The notes: generated by a model from the sequence alone, not told the origin. A DNA stretch of 64,000 nt from Cyanobacteria bacterium M_surface_10_m1_298 (GCA_016882485.1 VGPT01000003.1:1-64000); one strand, 5' to 3'. Shown: positions 28,375 through 38,678, numbered from the stretch's first letter. Program-made: numbers and translations.

Positions 28375-29388
28375 TCAGCGCGACGCCAGAGCCCAGCACA
28401 ACAGCGTGCTGTAGCCGGCGATGCTCGCTAACTGGAGCACATTTTCCAGCCGATCAATCTGACGTCCAACCTGTTGCGGGAGCGCATCACCCGATCGGCT
28501 GATCAAGTTGGCGCACCAGATGAACTCGCAGAAAAACACCAGAGTGACCAAGTACGAGAAGGCGTAGAGCCCATCGATCTCCGTGAGATAAGGCAGTGAT
28601 GGCAGGGACTCGCGATAGGCCTGTTGCATGAACACCAGCGTCAGCAGGATGACCGGCGGAATGGCAAGACGTTCTGAGCTGAAGCTGCTGCGCAGATTCG
28701 AGCTCAGCAGCATGACTGACATGGTGATGGCCAGAGGTAAAAGCCATTTCACCAGCGCCGACCAGACAATCGGCCGGTAGATCAGCTCCATTTCCAGACC
28801 GGAAGCGGTGCTGAATAGGCGCCACTGGAGAAGTCTGTAGCCATTCATGTTGCTTCGGGTGCTGACGCCAGAGTGCTTGGCATCGGGGCGGAGAACGATG
28901 CTCGGCGGCGGCGTTAGCTCGGCCTGAACACTGGGACTGGGCTGGAGTGTGAGTTGGAGTGGGAGTGGATCGAACGGGTAGCCGCGAAAGTCAATTTCGT
29001 CGGAATAAAAGGTGCCATGAAAGCGGTAGCTCCGCTCCAGACGCGGGCCATGGCGGATCGGGCTGCGGATCGCTTCGAGCTGGGCATCCCATGGTGTGAC
29101 CTGGTTCTGAAACCGAATCAAGCTGACTGGATCGATGCCGGCTTCAAGCCAAGTCCGCATTACGGGTTCTGGGGCTGACAGGTGCAGGATCCCTTCGATG
29201 TTGTAGGTCTTGCTCTGAGAGGAGAAGCCGTAGACGTTGTCCACATTGAGAGCAACCTCTACCGGCACCGCTGGAGCCGATGGGTTGGAAGCCTCTGCTG
29301 GCCATCCCACCAGCAATGCAGTGCTGAGGACGAGGCAGAGAAGAAGCCGCTGCACTGCCTGAAGCCAGCGCCTCGATCCCATCTCCAT
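28375..29388 (-). CDS. Pentameric ligand-gated ion channel-like membrane protein
   Basis: Signal peptide, beta-rich extracellular domain with YPFDPLPLQLTL, then four TMs; M1 has LLPLAITMSVMLLSS and M2-M3 link reads ESLPSLPYLTEIDGLY. Confidence 0.8.
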   Translation of the reverse strand: MEMGSRRWLQAVQRLLLCLVLSTALLVGWPAEASNPSAPAVPVEVALNVDNVYGFSSQSKTYNIEGILHLSAPEPVMRTWLEAGIDPVSLIRFQNQVTPWDAQLEAIRSPIRHGPRLERSYRFHGTFYSDEIDFRGYPFDPLPLQLTLQPSPSVQAELTPPPSIVLRPDAKHSGVSTRSNMNGYRLLQWRLFSTASGLEMELIYRPIVWSALVKWLLPLAITMSVMLLSSNLRSSFSSERLAIPPVILLTLVFMQQAYRESLPSLPYLTEIDGLYAFSYLVTLVFFCEFIWCANLISRSGDALPQQVGRQIDRLENVLQLASIAGYSTLLCWALASR

Positions 29389-29425
29389 GGAAGTGGTGCA
29401 GGATGAGCCCAAACCTAGAGGCGGT

Positions 29426-30685
29426 ATGTCGATTGAGGTGCTGGTGATCGGGGCAGGCCCCGCTGCCCTCTGCCTTGCCGCTGCCCTGGCTGAGCGTGGT
29501 GTTCAGGTTCAGGGTCTTGCACCCGATGATCCCGCTGCGCTCTGGCCCAACACCTATGGCATTTGGGGCCCAGAGGTGGATGACCTTGGTTTGGGGCATT
29601 TGCTGGGCCATCGCTGGAGTGACACCCGCAGCTACTTCGGTGATGGCCTCAGCACGGCCGCCGTTACCCATGGCATCGACTACGGCCTTTTCGACAAAAC
29701 AGCGCTGCAGCAGCACTGGTGGCGTATCTGCCAGGCGGCTGGGGTGACCTGGGAGCGAGGTCGGGCAGACGCCATCGAGCACAACGCCGATGGCTCCATC
29801 GTGATCACTGAGGCAGGCGAGCGCCTTCAGGCTCGCTTGGTGATCGATGCCAGCGGTCATCACTCTCGCTTTGTTAAGCGCCCCGATGAGGGCCCTGTGG
29901 CGGGTCAGGCGGCCTATGGCATCGTTGGCCGTTTTTCAGCACCGCCGGTGGACCCGGGCCAATTCGTGCTGATGGATTACCGCAGTGATCACCTCAGCGA
30001 GGCCGAACGGCGCTGTGGACCAGCCACCTTCCTTTACGCCATGGATTTCGGCGAAGGGGTGTTTTTTGTGGAAGAGACCTCCCTCGCCCTCGCCCCAGCG
30101 GTGCCCTATGAGGTGCTCAAAGATCGATTGTTGCGCCGCTTGCACCATCGCGGCATTGAGGTTGAAACGATTGAACATGAGGAGTTGTGCCTGTTTCCGA
30201 TGAACCTTCCTCTGCCAGATTTGCAGCAGAGAGTTGTGGCGTTTGGTGGATCCGCCTCCATGGTTCATCCCGCCTCCGGCTACATGGTGGGTGGCCTGTT
30301 GCGCCGTGCTCCTGCATTGGCTGCAGCGGTCGCACGCGGTTTGCAGATGCAAGCCATGGATGGAGAGCAGTTATCGCGTCTCGCCTGGGATTCCCTTTGG
30401 CCTCTTGAGCTGCAGCGCAAACGTGCTCTCTACTGCTTTGGATTGGAGAAGTTGATGCGCTTTTCTGAGCCTCAACTTCGTGCTCACTTCACGACCTTTT
30501 TTAGCCTCCCGCAACCGGATTGGTATGGCTTTCTCACCAATACCCTCACGCTCTCTGAATTGGTGATGGCCATGGTGCGTTTGTTTGTGCAAGCCCCCTG
30601 GGCTGTGAAATTCGGTTTGATGGGCATGCAGGGCCGCGAGCTCCAGCTCGGGCTGAGGTTGGTGTGGCCTGGGGCTGGCCGATAG
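29426..30685 (+). CDS. crtL: Lycopene cyclase (CrtL type)
   Basis: VLVIGAGPAALCLAAALAERGVQV; WPNTYGIWGPEVDDLGL; plant/cyanobacterial lycopene cyclase architecture. Confidence 0.92.
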   Translation: MSIEVLVIGAGPAALCLAAALAERGVQVQGLAPDDPAALWPNTYGIWGPEVDDLGLGHLLGHRWSDTRSYFGDGLSTAAVTHGIDYGLFDKTALQQHWWRICQAAGVTWERGRADAIEHNADGSIVITEAGERLQARLVIDASGHHSRFVKRPDEGPVAGQAAYGIVGRFSAPPVDPGQFVLMDYRSDHLSEAERRCGPATFLYAMDFGEGVFFVEETSLALAPAVPYEVLKDRLLRRLHHRGIEVETIEHEELCLFPMNLPLPDLQQRVVAFGGSASMVHPASGYMVGGLLRRAPALAAAVARGLQMQAMDGEQLSRLAWDSLWPLELQRKRALYCFGLEKLMRFSEPQLRAHFTTFFSLPQPDWYGFLTNTLTLSELVMAMVRLFVQAPWAVKFGLMGMQGRELQLGLRLVWPGAGR

Positions 30686-30697
30686 AGGCCAATGCTC

Positions 30698-32848
30698 TCA
30701 ACCTTGCCGTTGCGGGCTGCGCATTTCGATCCAGTAGCGTTCAAGCGCGTCCAGCGCTCCACTGGAGCGAGTGCGCGCCAGCCATGTGTTGAGATACAGC
30801 AGTAGTGAAGAGTCATTCCCTCCGACGAGGATCACCATCTGCCCCGCTAGATCGCCTCGGAATGGAGTAATCAAGGTTGTCTGCGGATAAAGCACCGACC
30901 AGGCGGCGCCTCCCTCAGCTGTGGTGAGTAGGGCATCAACCTGTTTGAAGCCATCCTCAGCAAAGAAGCGACGTTTGTCGCTGATGGGCTCTAACACCAA
31001 CGGAGCTGGTTTTCCCGGTGCCCCCAAACGCTCGGCGAGTTGTTCCTGCAGCAGACGGTTGATCAGTTGCGGGTCGCTAACAGCAATGCGCAGCGGCCGT
31101 GCCAGAGGCTTTCCCGGCAAGGTCTGGATCATTGACACCTTTTGATCAGGCACCACCAGGGCGAGATGCACGGTTTGGTAGCCGTTGCTCACTTGATGAC
31201 GAGCTGCCCGCACTGGACTGTCTTGGATTCCTCCAACGGCCAGGTCGATCTCCTGCCGATCCAACAGGAGCTCCAATGCGCTGAAGCTAGCGGGATGAAG
31301 GCTGACGCGTACCCCAAGGCTCTCCGCCAGTTCTTCCATCAGATCCACATCCAGACCAATCCAGCGGCCGCTGCGATTGCGGTAGGCCCAGGGCAGTCCG
31401 TCGCTGCGGATTCCCACCCTCAGTACGCCCCGTTGACGAATCGCCGCCAGCGTCACCGCCTGGGACGTGCCTTCGCTCTCCACGTTTTGGATAGAGCGGC
31501 TCCAAAGGGGTTGACGGGTCAACACCACATCGTCGTTGCTGTAGCGCCCAGCTAACGATTGGCTCAGCAGATGCCGGCTCCCCTGCCCCAGCGACAGAGA
31601 GGCAGCTGCCGTCAGGCCCGCGGTCGCCACGATGCGCAGGGGACGGATTCTTAGACAGTGGCTGCTGGCGCAGAAGCTGCCGACCGCCAGCACGATCAAG
31701 CCCTCGAGGGTGAGAACTTTTTCAAACCGGTAGAGCCACTCGCCGCTGAGGTGCACCAGTTGCAGGAGGTCTAGAGGCAGCCCTGCCTGAAGCAGGCCCG
31801 CACGGGCTGCAGTTTTGATCCCCCCCACCACAGTCGGGATTCCAGTGCCGAGTAACCCCGCTACCGCGGTGGTGCTCAGAGGTTGTCCAACAAACCAAGC
31901 AGCAAAGGGCAAAAAACTGAGGGCCATGATTTGGCCAAGGCCCGGTAAGGCAAAGCCCACCGACAGGCTGGGCACCAGTTCATCAAAGGCCTCCTGAGGA
32001 GCATCTGGGCACGCCGCCGCCAGCTCTTCGCGCAGATTGGAGGCGAGCACAGGAAGGGTGATCAAGACATTGGCACTGCTGGCCGTCAGGGCCAGAGGGC
32101 CACGGCAGATACGCCACAGCTGCCGTGCATTCAAGGGGGTGCAGCTGAGGATCAGGCCGGCCAGAGCAATGGTCATGGCCAACAGACCGACGAGTCCCAT
32201 CAGGAAGAAGCCCTGAACGCGGATCAATTGCTCCAGCTGAAAGCTGGCCGCATTGCGTGCACTCAGCGCAAGGATTCCCAGTGGAATGATGCGTGCCACC
32301 AGTCGGTTCAGACGACTGAACAACGTGCGAAGAACACTGAGAGGCTCCAGCAGCTGTCTGCGTTCTGGCAATTGCTGCAGCAGAACTCCGCAGATCCCAC
32401 TGAACAGAACAACTGCTGGAAAGTTGTCCGCGGCAAGAGCTGAAAAAATATTGTCTGGGATGTAGGTGTTGATCAGGTTGACCGGTTCAACGGGTTGGAG
32501 AAGATCCCGGCTAAAGAAGGCTGAGTAGACAACAGGTGGCAAGACGCCAGGCATCATCACGACCGCCAGGCATCCCAGCAGCCAGAGGCCGCTGAGAAGG
32601 GCGAGTCCACTGCGCAGAAGGATGCGTAAGCCTCGTTCTTCGAGGCTCCCCAAGGCGACAACCAGCTCGCAGATGATGAAGGGCATCACCACGATCTGAG
32701 AGGTTTGGAGAAAGATCGCTCCGAGGGGTTGAAGAATCTGGGTGAATCCGGGTGCCAGCCGACCGATCAGGCATCCGAGCACGAGTGCAGCTAGGCATTG
32801 ATTCCCCAGGTGCTGCAGGCCTGCCCGCTGGATCAGCCGCCAGACCAT
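30698..32848 (-). CDS. Fusion: N-terminal SDF/DAACS symporter-like domain plus C-terminal family 3 solute-binding domain
   Basis: N-terminal about 400 aa multi-TM with LTASSANVLITLPVL (SDF SSxxTLP-like); C-terminal RGVLRVGIRSDGLPWAYRNRSGRWIGLDVDLMEELAESLGVRV is a classic SBP_bac_3 start. Confidence 0.88.
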   Translation of the reverse strand: MVWRLIQRAGLQHLGNQCLAALVLGCLIGRLAPGFTQILQPLGAIFLQTSQIVVMPFIICELVVALGSLEERGLRILLRSGLALLSGLWLLGCLAVVMMPGVLPPVVYSAFFSRDLLQPVEPVNLINTYIPDNIFSALAADNFPAVVLFSGICGVLLQQLPERRQLLEPLSVLRTLFSRLNRLVARIIPLGILALSARNAASFQLEQLIRVQGFFLMGLVGLLAMTIALAGLILSCTPLNARQLWRICRGPLALTASSANVLITLPVLASNLREELAAACPDAPQEAFDELVPSLSVGFALPGLGQIMALSFLPFAAWFVGQPLSTTAVAGLLGTGIPTVVGGIKTAARAGLLQAGLPLDLLQLVHLSGEWLYRFEKVLTLEGLIVLAVGSFCASSHCLRIRPLRIVATAGLTAAASLSLGQGSRHLLSQSLAGRYSNDDVVLTRQPLWSRSIQNVESEGTSQAVTLAAIRQRGVLRVGIRSDGLPWAYRNRSGRWIGLDVDLMEELAESLGVRVSLHPASFSALELLLDRQEIDLAVGGIQDSPVRAARHQVSNGYQTVHLALVVPDQKVSMIQTLPGKPLARPLRIAVSDPQLINRLLQEQLAERLGAPGKPAPLVLEPISDKRRFFAEDGFKQVDALLTTAEGGAAWSVLYPQTTLITPFRGDLAGQMVILVGGNDSSLLLYLNTWLARTRSSGALDALERYWIEMRSPQRQG

Positions 32849-33918
32849 TAGGCCGTCGCTCCAGCGCAGGAGCTGCCCTGGCCAGCGGTGCAGCCGAAAC
32901 AGTGATTGCCCCAGTGAATGGCTCGCCCCTGGAGCTGTTCGCGAGTGATTGTCTCAATCGTGGGAGGTGTCTTCTGCACTGATGCCTCCTCCAGAGAGTC
33001 ATGCCCTAAAGGCAGAGCCAGCATCTGGTTGAAGTCGCAGTCATAAAGGGATCCATCGGCCGCAACTGAGAGGGTGTCCCGGCACATCAGCCCGCTGAGG
33101 GCCGCTGGGTTGAAGGCTCCCTGCAGCAACTTGAGGTAGCAATTCACGTGTCCATCACGCTGCAGCTGCTCAAGGAATCGGGCGATCGGCATGTTGTTGA
33201 GGCCGATCAGTCGATCGAAGCGCACCCCGGCCTGCTCCATCAAGCGTGTTTTCCAGGCCTGCTCATCGCAGGGCGTGAGCTGTTGCAGCCGGGTGCCGGC
33301 GGGGTTGCTCATCAAGGTCAGCTGCCGCTGGGGATCACCATGGCCGTAGCCCAGCTGGTTGAGCCGCTGCAGCGCTTGGATCGAAGCGTCCCAGGTGCCA
33401 GTGCCGCGCTGGGCATCGGTGCTCCCGGCTTCTGGTTGGGGCAGGCTCGCGACGATTTCCACCTGCTGCTCGGCCAGGAAACCCGTCAGATCCGCCAGCG
33501 GTGGCAGCAGCAGCACGGTGAGGTTGCAGCGATCGATCACATGGCAGCCCTGCTGTCGTGCCGCGATCACCAGATCGCGGAACCGGTGGTGCAGCTCCGG
33601 AGCACCGCCGGTGAGATCCACGACCTCGGGTTGCAACCGTTCGATCGCTGCGATGCAGGCCTCCACCACCCGATCGCTCATCTGGCTGTGGCCCTGATGG
33701 GGGCCCGCATCCACATGGCAGTGGGAGCACTGCATGTTGCAGAGCTTGCCCAGGTTGAGTTGCAACACACGCAACGCGCTGCGTCGCGGTGGCACCAGGC
33801 CGGCGGCAGTGAGGCTGGCGCTGAACGCATGCTCGTCGCCAAGGGCGGCGTTCAGGAGTTGTTGCTGCGCTGCGGGCTCCAGCAGGGGGGAGCGGGGATC
33901 GGCGGCGCTCAGGCTCAT
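32848..33918 (-). CDS. arsS: Arsenosugar biosynthesis radical SAM protein ArsS
   Basis: Radical SAM motif CNMQCSHCHVDAGP; LTGGAPELHHRFRDLV; C-terminal HCFGCTAGQGSSC Cys-rich segment. Confidence 0.92.
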   Translation of the reverse strand: MSLSAADPRSPLLEPAAQQQLLNAALGDEHAFSASLTAAGLVPPRRSALRVLQLNLGKLCNMQCSHCHVDAGPHQGHSQMSDRVVEACIAAIERLQPEVVDLTGGAPELHHRFRDLVIAARQQGCHVIDRCNLTVLLLPPLADLTGFLAEQQVEIVASLPQPEAGSTDAQRGTGTWDASIQALQRLNQLGYGHGDPQRQLTLMSNPAGTRLQQLTPCDEQAWKTRLMEQAGVRFDRLIGLNNMPIARFLEQLQRDGHVNCYLKLLQGAFNPAALSGLMCRDTLSVAADGSLYDCDFNQMLALPLGHDSLEEASVQKTPPTIETITREQLQGRAIHWGNHCFGCTAGQGSSCAGATA

Positions 33919-35540
33919 CTCTGGCTGGAGGAGGCGGGGATCGCTGCTGGCATCCGGGCCCAATCCGCCGCGTTGATCCGAGGGAAGAGACCATCTTCTC
34001 GCTGCACCTCCTCAAGCCAGTCGGCCGGTAGGGGTTCCTGCTGGTTGATGGCCTCGAGCAGTGTCCAGAAACGCTCGAGATGGCGATGGATGCGTTCCTT
34101 GGCCAGTTCGGTGGTGGTGCCGGCCCGCAGGATGAAGCTCCAGTCCGAGCTCTGCGCCAGCAGCAGCTCGCGGCCCGCCTGATTCAGCAAGGTCCGATCC
34201 TGTTCACTGCCCACACCTCGGCTGACCCGTTCAACCATGGCCCTGGAGGCCCGATTCCACTCGGGGATCACCCAGGAATTGCTGTCGTTTAACCAATAGG
34301 TGTGGTAACCGCCCTGTCCCCAGCTCGAGGGGGAGGGTTGGCAGAGCTGCAGGGCATCGCCGCGGCTGAGGGTGTCCCGCAGGGTGGCGAGCCCCACCCC
34401 TTGCTGAGGTGCCTGACGGAACAACTCCGCCAGGAACTGCGGCCCCTCATACCACCAGTGTCCGAATAGTTCCGCATCAAACGGTGCCACCAGCAGAGGG
34501 CGGCGCTGCATCGATCCGCTCAGCTCCTCCAGTTGCTGAGCGCGGCCCTGGAGGTAGTGCAATACATCGCGATGGATTGCTTCGGAAGCGGCTGCAGGGT
34601 CGTAGGGCTGTTTCTCCTCAAGGCTGCTCTGCCTGCCGCTGACCCTGTGGAGCTTGAGGCCCAGGGGCCGGGCGCAACCAATCCCCTTCCGTTCCAGCTC
34701 GGCTGCTGGCAGATCCCAGCCCAGATCCCGATGAAATTCTCGGTAGCGGGCATCGCCGGGATAGCCATCGCGGGCGCTCCACACCGGCAGGGTGGCTTCG
34801 CTATCGCGGGCGAAGAAGGCCATCCCCCCCGGGCTGCAGATGGGGGCATAAACCCCATAGCGGGGTCTTGGCTGGCCGTGCAGCAAGCCGTGGGCATCAA
34901 GGATGGCGTAGCGCAACCCGCAGGCCACCAGCTGGCGATCGAGCCCTTCGTAGTAGGCGCATTCCGGCAGCCAGATGCCCTGGGGGCGCACCCCGAGCAG
35001 GCGTTCATGCTCCCGAACCGCCGTGAGCAACTGCGCGCGCACCGCCTCCGGGCAGTCCCGCAGCAGGGGCAGGTAGCCGTGGGTGGCTGCGCAGGTCAGC
35101 AGATCGAGAACCCCGCGCTGCTGCAGGGCCTGGAAGCGGGGCAGCAGATTGCCCTCGCAGCGTTGCCAGGCCTTGAGGGCCCCGCCCAGTTGCTGGGCCA
35201 GGTCAGCGGCAGCGGCCTCGTAACCCTTGGGAGCCTGCTGCAGCAGAGACTGCCGCACTTTCAGCCAGGGAATGAAGCGCCGGCTGAGCTCCGCGTTGCT
35301 CAGGAGCGAGAGCAGGGTGGGCGAGAGCCCCATGCTCAGACGCGGCCTTTGGCTGGGATCGGCCGCGGCGGCCTCCAGCACATCCAGGAGTGGCAGATAG
35401 CACTCCAGCAGGGCCTGGAAATACCAGTCTTCTTCCAGCGAGCCGGGCGCACTGGAGTGCACGTACGGCAGATGGGCGTGCAGAACGAGCGCTAGGTCAC
35501 CCGAGGGCAGGGTTCCAGAGGCCAGATCTCCCGCGGCCAA
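33915..35540 (-). CDS. GH57 family glycoside hydrolase (1,4-alpha-glucan branching enzyme-like)
   Basis: LALVLHAHLPYVHS; IWLPECAYYEGLDRQL; LLVAPFDAELFGHWWYEGPQFL. Confidence 0.92.
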   Translation of the reverse strand: MAAGDLASGTLPSGDLALVLHAHLPYVHSSAPGSLEEDWYFQALLECYLPLLDVLEAAAADPSQRPRLSMGLSPTLLSLLSNAELSRRFIPWLKVRQSLLQQAPKGYEAAAADLAQQLGGALKAWQRCEGNLLPRFQALQQRGVLDLLTCAATHGYLPLLRDCPEAVRAQLLTAVREHERLLGVRPQGIWLPECAYYEGLDRQLVACGLRYAILDAHGLLHGQPRPRYGVYAPICSPGGMAFFARDSEATLPVWSARDGYPGDARYREFHRDLGWDLPAAELERKGIGCARPLGLKLHRVSGRQSSLEEKQPYDPAAASEAIHRDVLHYLQGRAQQLEELSGSMQRRPLLVAPFDAELFGHWWYEGPQFLAELFRQAPQQGVGLATLRDTLSRGDALQLCQPSPSSWGQGGYHTYWLNDSNSWVIPEWNRASRAMVERVSRGVGSEQDRTLLNQAGRELLLAQSSDWSFILRAGTTTELAKERIHRHLERFWTLLEAINQQEPLPADWLEEVQREDGLFPRINAADWARMPAAIPASSSQR

Positions 35541-35607
35541 GGTCCCTGCTCAGAGTCCGGCAACTTTAGGTGCAACTTCTAGGCTCGAAGCAGAGAGGTG
35601 GTGGTTG

Positions 35608-36135
35608 ATGCAGCTCGCTCTGGCGGTCGATGGCCACAGCATGTTCTACGTGCAGCAAAAGCTGGGCTGGTTTTTCGACCCCCGCCGTCTGCTCGAGTTC
35701 GCCACCGCGGCTCCTGGCAGGGAGGTGGCCTCTGCCTTCTGGTACACGGGTCTGAAGGACGCCACCGATCAGAGGCCCTTCCGTGATGCCCTCACCAGCC
35801 TTGGCTTTACCGTGCGTACCAAGCCGTTGCGGGAATTCGGACAGGATCCGGATCAGAGGCAATACGGCCGGGCCAACCTCGATGTGGAGATCGCCATTGA
35901 TCTGATGGCCGTGGCCCACCGCATTGATGAGGTTTGGCTGTTGAGCGGCAGCCGTGATCTGGAGCGGCTGGCGGAGGTACTCCGGATTCGTGGCCTGAAG
36001 GTGGTGGTGATGAGCACCGACGGCATGGTGCCGAGGGAACTGCGCAATGCCGCCGATCGCTTCGTCGATCTCTCTGATCTCAGGCCACAGCTGGAGAAAA
36101 GCGAGGCACCTCTGGCCAGCGTTGGTCGCAGCTGA
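35608..36135 (+). CDS. NYN (PIN-like) domain protein, LabA/DUF88 type
   Basis: LALAVDGHSMFYVQQKLGW; ANLDVEIAIDLMAVAHRIDEVWLLSGSRDLERLAEVLRIRGLKVVVMS. Confidence 0.85.
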   Translation: MQLALAVDGHSMFYVQQKLGWFFDPRRLLEFATAAPGREVASAFWYTGLKDATDQRPFRDALTSLGFTVRTKPLREFGQDPDQRQYGRANLDVEIAIDLMAVAHRIDEVWLLSGSRDLERLAEVLRIRGLKVVVMSTDGMVPRELRNAADRFVDLSDLRPQLEKSEAPLASVGRS

Positions 36136-36188
36136 GGCCTCACCCCTAGGATGGGGCTAACTCATAACCATTCCGACTTGTAGCCGTC

Positions 36189-37829
36189 ATGGCCCGCGAT
36201 CCCGGCCGGGTATTGATTTTCGATACCACCCTGCGCGATGGGGAGCAGTCCCCTGGCGCCAGCCTCAATCTCGAGGAAAAGCTGGCGATCGCTCAGCAGC
36301 TGGCTCGCCTGGGTGTTGACATCATTGAAGCCGGCTTCCCCTTCGCCAGCCCTGGCGACTTCAACGCCGTTCAGCGCATTGCCTCCACCGTTGGCACCAC
36401 CGATGGACCGGTGATTTGCGGCCTGGCCCGCGCGGCCAAGGGCGACATCAAGGCCTGCGCCGATGCCGTGGCTCCGGCCGCCCATAAACGCATCCATACC
36501 TTCATCGCCACCAGCGACATCCATCTCGAGCACAAGCTGCGCAAAAGCCGCTCAGAGGTGTTGCAGATCGCCGGAGAGATGGTGGCCTATGCCCGCTCCC
36601 TCGTCGACGACGTGGAGTTCTCCTGCGAAGACGCCGGTCGCTCCGATCCGGAGTTCATGTATCAGGTGATCGAAGCGGCGATCGCTGCCGGTGCCACCAC
36701 GATCAACATCCCCGACACCGTTGGCTACGCCACGCCAACTGAATTCGGTGCCTTGATCGATGGCATCAACCGCCACGTGCCCAACATCGATCAGGCCGTG
36801 ATCTCCGTGCACGGCCACAACGACCTGGGGTTGGCCGTGGCCAACTTCCTTGAGGCGGTGAAAAACGGTGCGCGTCAGCTTGAGTGCACGATCAATGGCA
36901 TCGGCGAGCGGGCGGGCAACGCCTCGCTTGAAGAGCTGGTGATGGCGCTGCATGTGCGGCGCAGTTACTACAACCCCTTCCTGGGTCGGCCGGCGGAGAG
37001 CACCGAGTCGTTGACAGGGGTGCGCACCGAGGAGATCTACAAAACCTCCCGTCTGGTGAGCAAGCTCACCGGCATGGCGGTGCAGCCCAACAAGGCGATC
37101 GTGGGAGCCAACGCCTTCGCCCATGAGAGCGGCATCCACCAGGACGGCGTGCTCAAGAACCGCCTCACCTACGAAATCATTGATGCCCGCACCATCGGCC
37201 TGGCCGATAACCGCATCTCCCTGGGCAAGCTGAGCGGCCGCAGCGCCTTCCGAGCCCGCCTCGAAGAGCTCGGCTACCACCTCGAGCGCGACGATCTCGA
37301 CGATGCCTTCGCCCGCTTCAAGGAGCTGGCTGATCGCAAGCGGGAGATCACCGATCGCGATCTCGAAGCGATCGTGAGCGAGCAGGTGCGTCTGCAGGAT
37401 GAGGCCCGCTACAGCCTCAAGCTGGTGCAGGTCAGCACCGGTACCAATCTGCAGCCCACTGCCACCGTCACCTTGGTGAACAGCGATGGTGCAGAGCTCA
37501 CCGAGGCCGCCATTGGCACCGGACCTGTGGATGCGGTGTGTCAGGCCCTCAATCAGTTGGCCCGCGTGCCGAATGAGTTGGTGGAGTTCTCGGTGAAGTC
37601 GGTCACGGAGGGCATCGATGCCATGGGTGAAGTCACGATTCGCCTGCGGGCCGATGGCGTGCTCTATTCCGGTCATGCCGCCGACACCGACATCGTGGTG
37701 GCGGCAGCCCAGGCCTTCGTGAATGCCCTCAACCGCTTGGTGGTTGGCACGCACCTCGCGCCGTTGCACCCCCAGAAGGCTCCTCTGCCCGTGGGCGACC
37801 TGGCTCCCTCTGATCGTCCGAGGCTCTGA
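36189..37829 (+). CDS. leuA: 2-isopropylmalate synthase
   Basis: [44 protein letters not shown]. Confidence 0.98.
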   Translation: MARDPGRVLIFDTTLRDGEQSPGASLNLEEKLAIAQQLARLGVDIIEAGFPFASPGDFNAVQRIASTVGTTDGPVICGLARAAKGDIKACADAVAPAAHKRIHTFIATSDIHLEHKLRKSRSEVLQIAGEMVAYARSLVDDVEFSCEDAGRSDPEFMYQVIEAAIAAGATTINIPDTVGYATPTEFGALIDGINRHVPNIDQAVISVHGHNDLGLAVANFLEAVKNGARQLECTINGIGERAGNASLEELVMALHVRRSYYNPFLGRPAESTESLTGVRTEEIYKTSRLVSKLTGMAVQPNKAIVGANAFAHESGIHQDGVLKNRLTYEIIDARTIGLADNRISLGKLSGRSAFRARLEELGYHLERDDLDDAFARFKELADRKREITDRDLEAIVSEQVRLQDEARYSLKLVQVSTGTNLQPTATVTLVNSDGAELTEAAIGTGPVDAVCQALNQLARVPNELVEFSVKSVTEGIDAMGEVTIRLRADGVLYSGHAADTDIVVAAAQAFVNALNRLVVGTHLAPLHPQKAPLPVGDLAPSDRPRL

Positions 37830-38677
37830 TGGCACAACCCATCAGTGGCCGTCGGCGTTCGTTGTTGGCCTCCGCTTTGCAGCTGACCCTGCTGGTGCTG
37901 GTGGCCATCGCCATGCTCATTCCGCTGCTCTGGCTGGTGAGCACCTCCCTGAAGGGCCCCACCGAGGACATCTTCACCAGTCCCCCGGCACTCTTCCCGA
38001 GCCAACCGAGCCTGGATGCCTACCTGCGCCTGTTTGAGGACAACCCGATGTGGGGTTACATCCTCAACAGCTCGATCGTCAGCGGCCTGGCGGTGCTGGC
38101 CAACCTGTTGTTCTGCTCCCTGGCGGCCTATCCGCTAGCGCGACTGCGCTTCGCCGGTCGCGGTCTGGTGCTGGCTCTCGTGGTGGCGACGATCCTGATC
38201 CCCTTCCAGGTGGTGATGATTCCGCTCTACCTGTTGATGGTGCAGCTGGGTTTGCGCAACACCCTCTGGGCCCTGATCATTCCCCAGGCCGCCACGGCGT
38301 TTGGCATCTTCCTGCTGCGTCAGAGCTTTGCGGGCGTTCCGGTGGAGTTGGAGGAGGCGGCCCGCATCGATGGCTGCAGTCGCCTCGGGGAGTGGTGGAA
38401 CGTGATGATTCCCGCCGCCCGGGCTGACCTGATCACCCTGGCGATGTTCGTGTTCATCGGCACCTGGAGCGACTTCCTCTGGCCGCTGGTAATCCTTGAC
38501 GACCGCAACCTCTACACCCTGCCGCTCGGTTTGCAGCAGCTCGCCAGCAGCTTCTCGCTGGATTGGCGCCTGGTGGCCGCAGGGGCGGTGGTGTCGATTC
38601 TGCCGGTGCTCGCCTTGTTCATCGGCCTGCAGCGTTACATCCTCCCCAGCGCCACCGGTGATGCCGTGAAGGGCTGA
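37829..38677 (+). CDS. Carbohydrate ABC transporter permease (MalG-like)
   Basis: VPVELEEAARIDGCSRLGEWWNVMIPAARADLITLAMFVFIGTWSDFLWPL EAA loop. Confidence 0.93.
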   Translation: MAQPISGRRRSLLASALQLTLLVLVAIAMLIPLLWLVSTSLKGPTEDIFTSPPALFPSQPSLDAYLRLFEDNPMWGYILNSSIVSGLAVLANLLFCSLAAYPLARLRFAGRGLVLALVVATILIPFQVVMIPLYLLMVQLGLRNTLWALIIPQAATAFGIFLLRQSFAGVPVELEEAARIDGCSRLGEWWNVMIPAARADLITLAMFVFIGTWSDFLWPLVILDDRNLYTLPLGLQQLASSFSLDWRLVAAGAVVSILPVLALFIGLQRYILPSATGDAVKG

Positions 38678-38678
38678 G

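Noticed and set aside
36552-37835. 427-aa minus-strand ORF opposite leuA
   Set aside because: Antisense shadow of a clear 2-isopropylmalate synthase; composition (many His/Gly/Val) is not protein-like.
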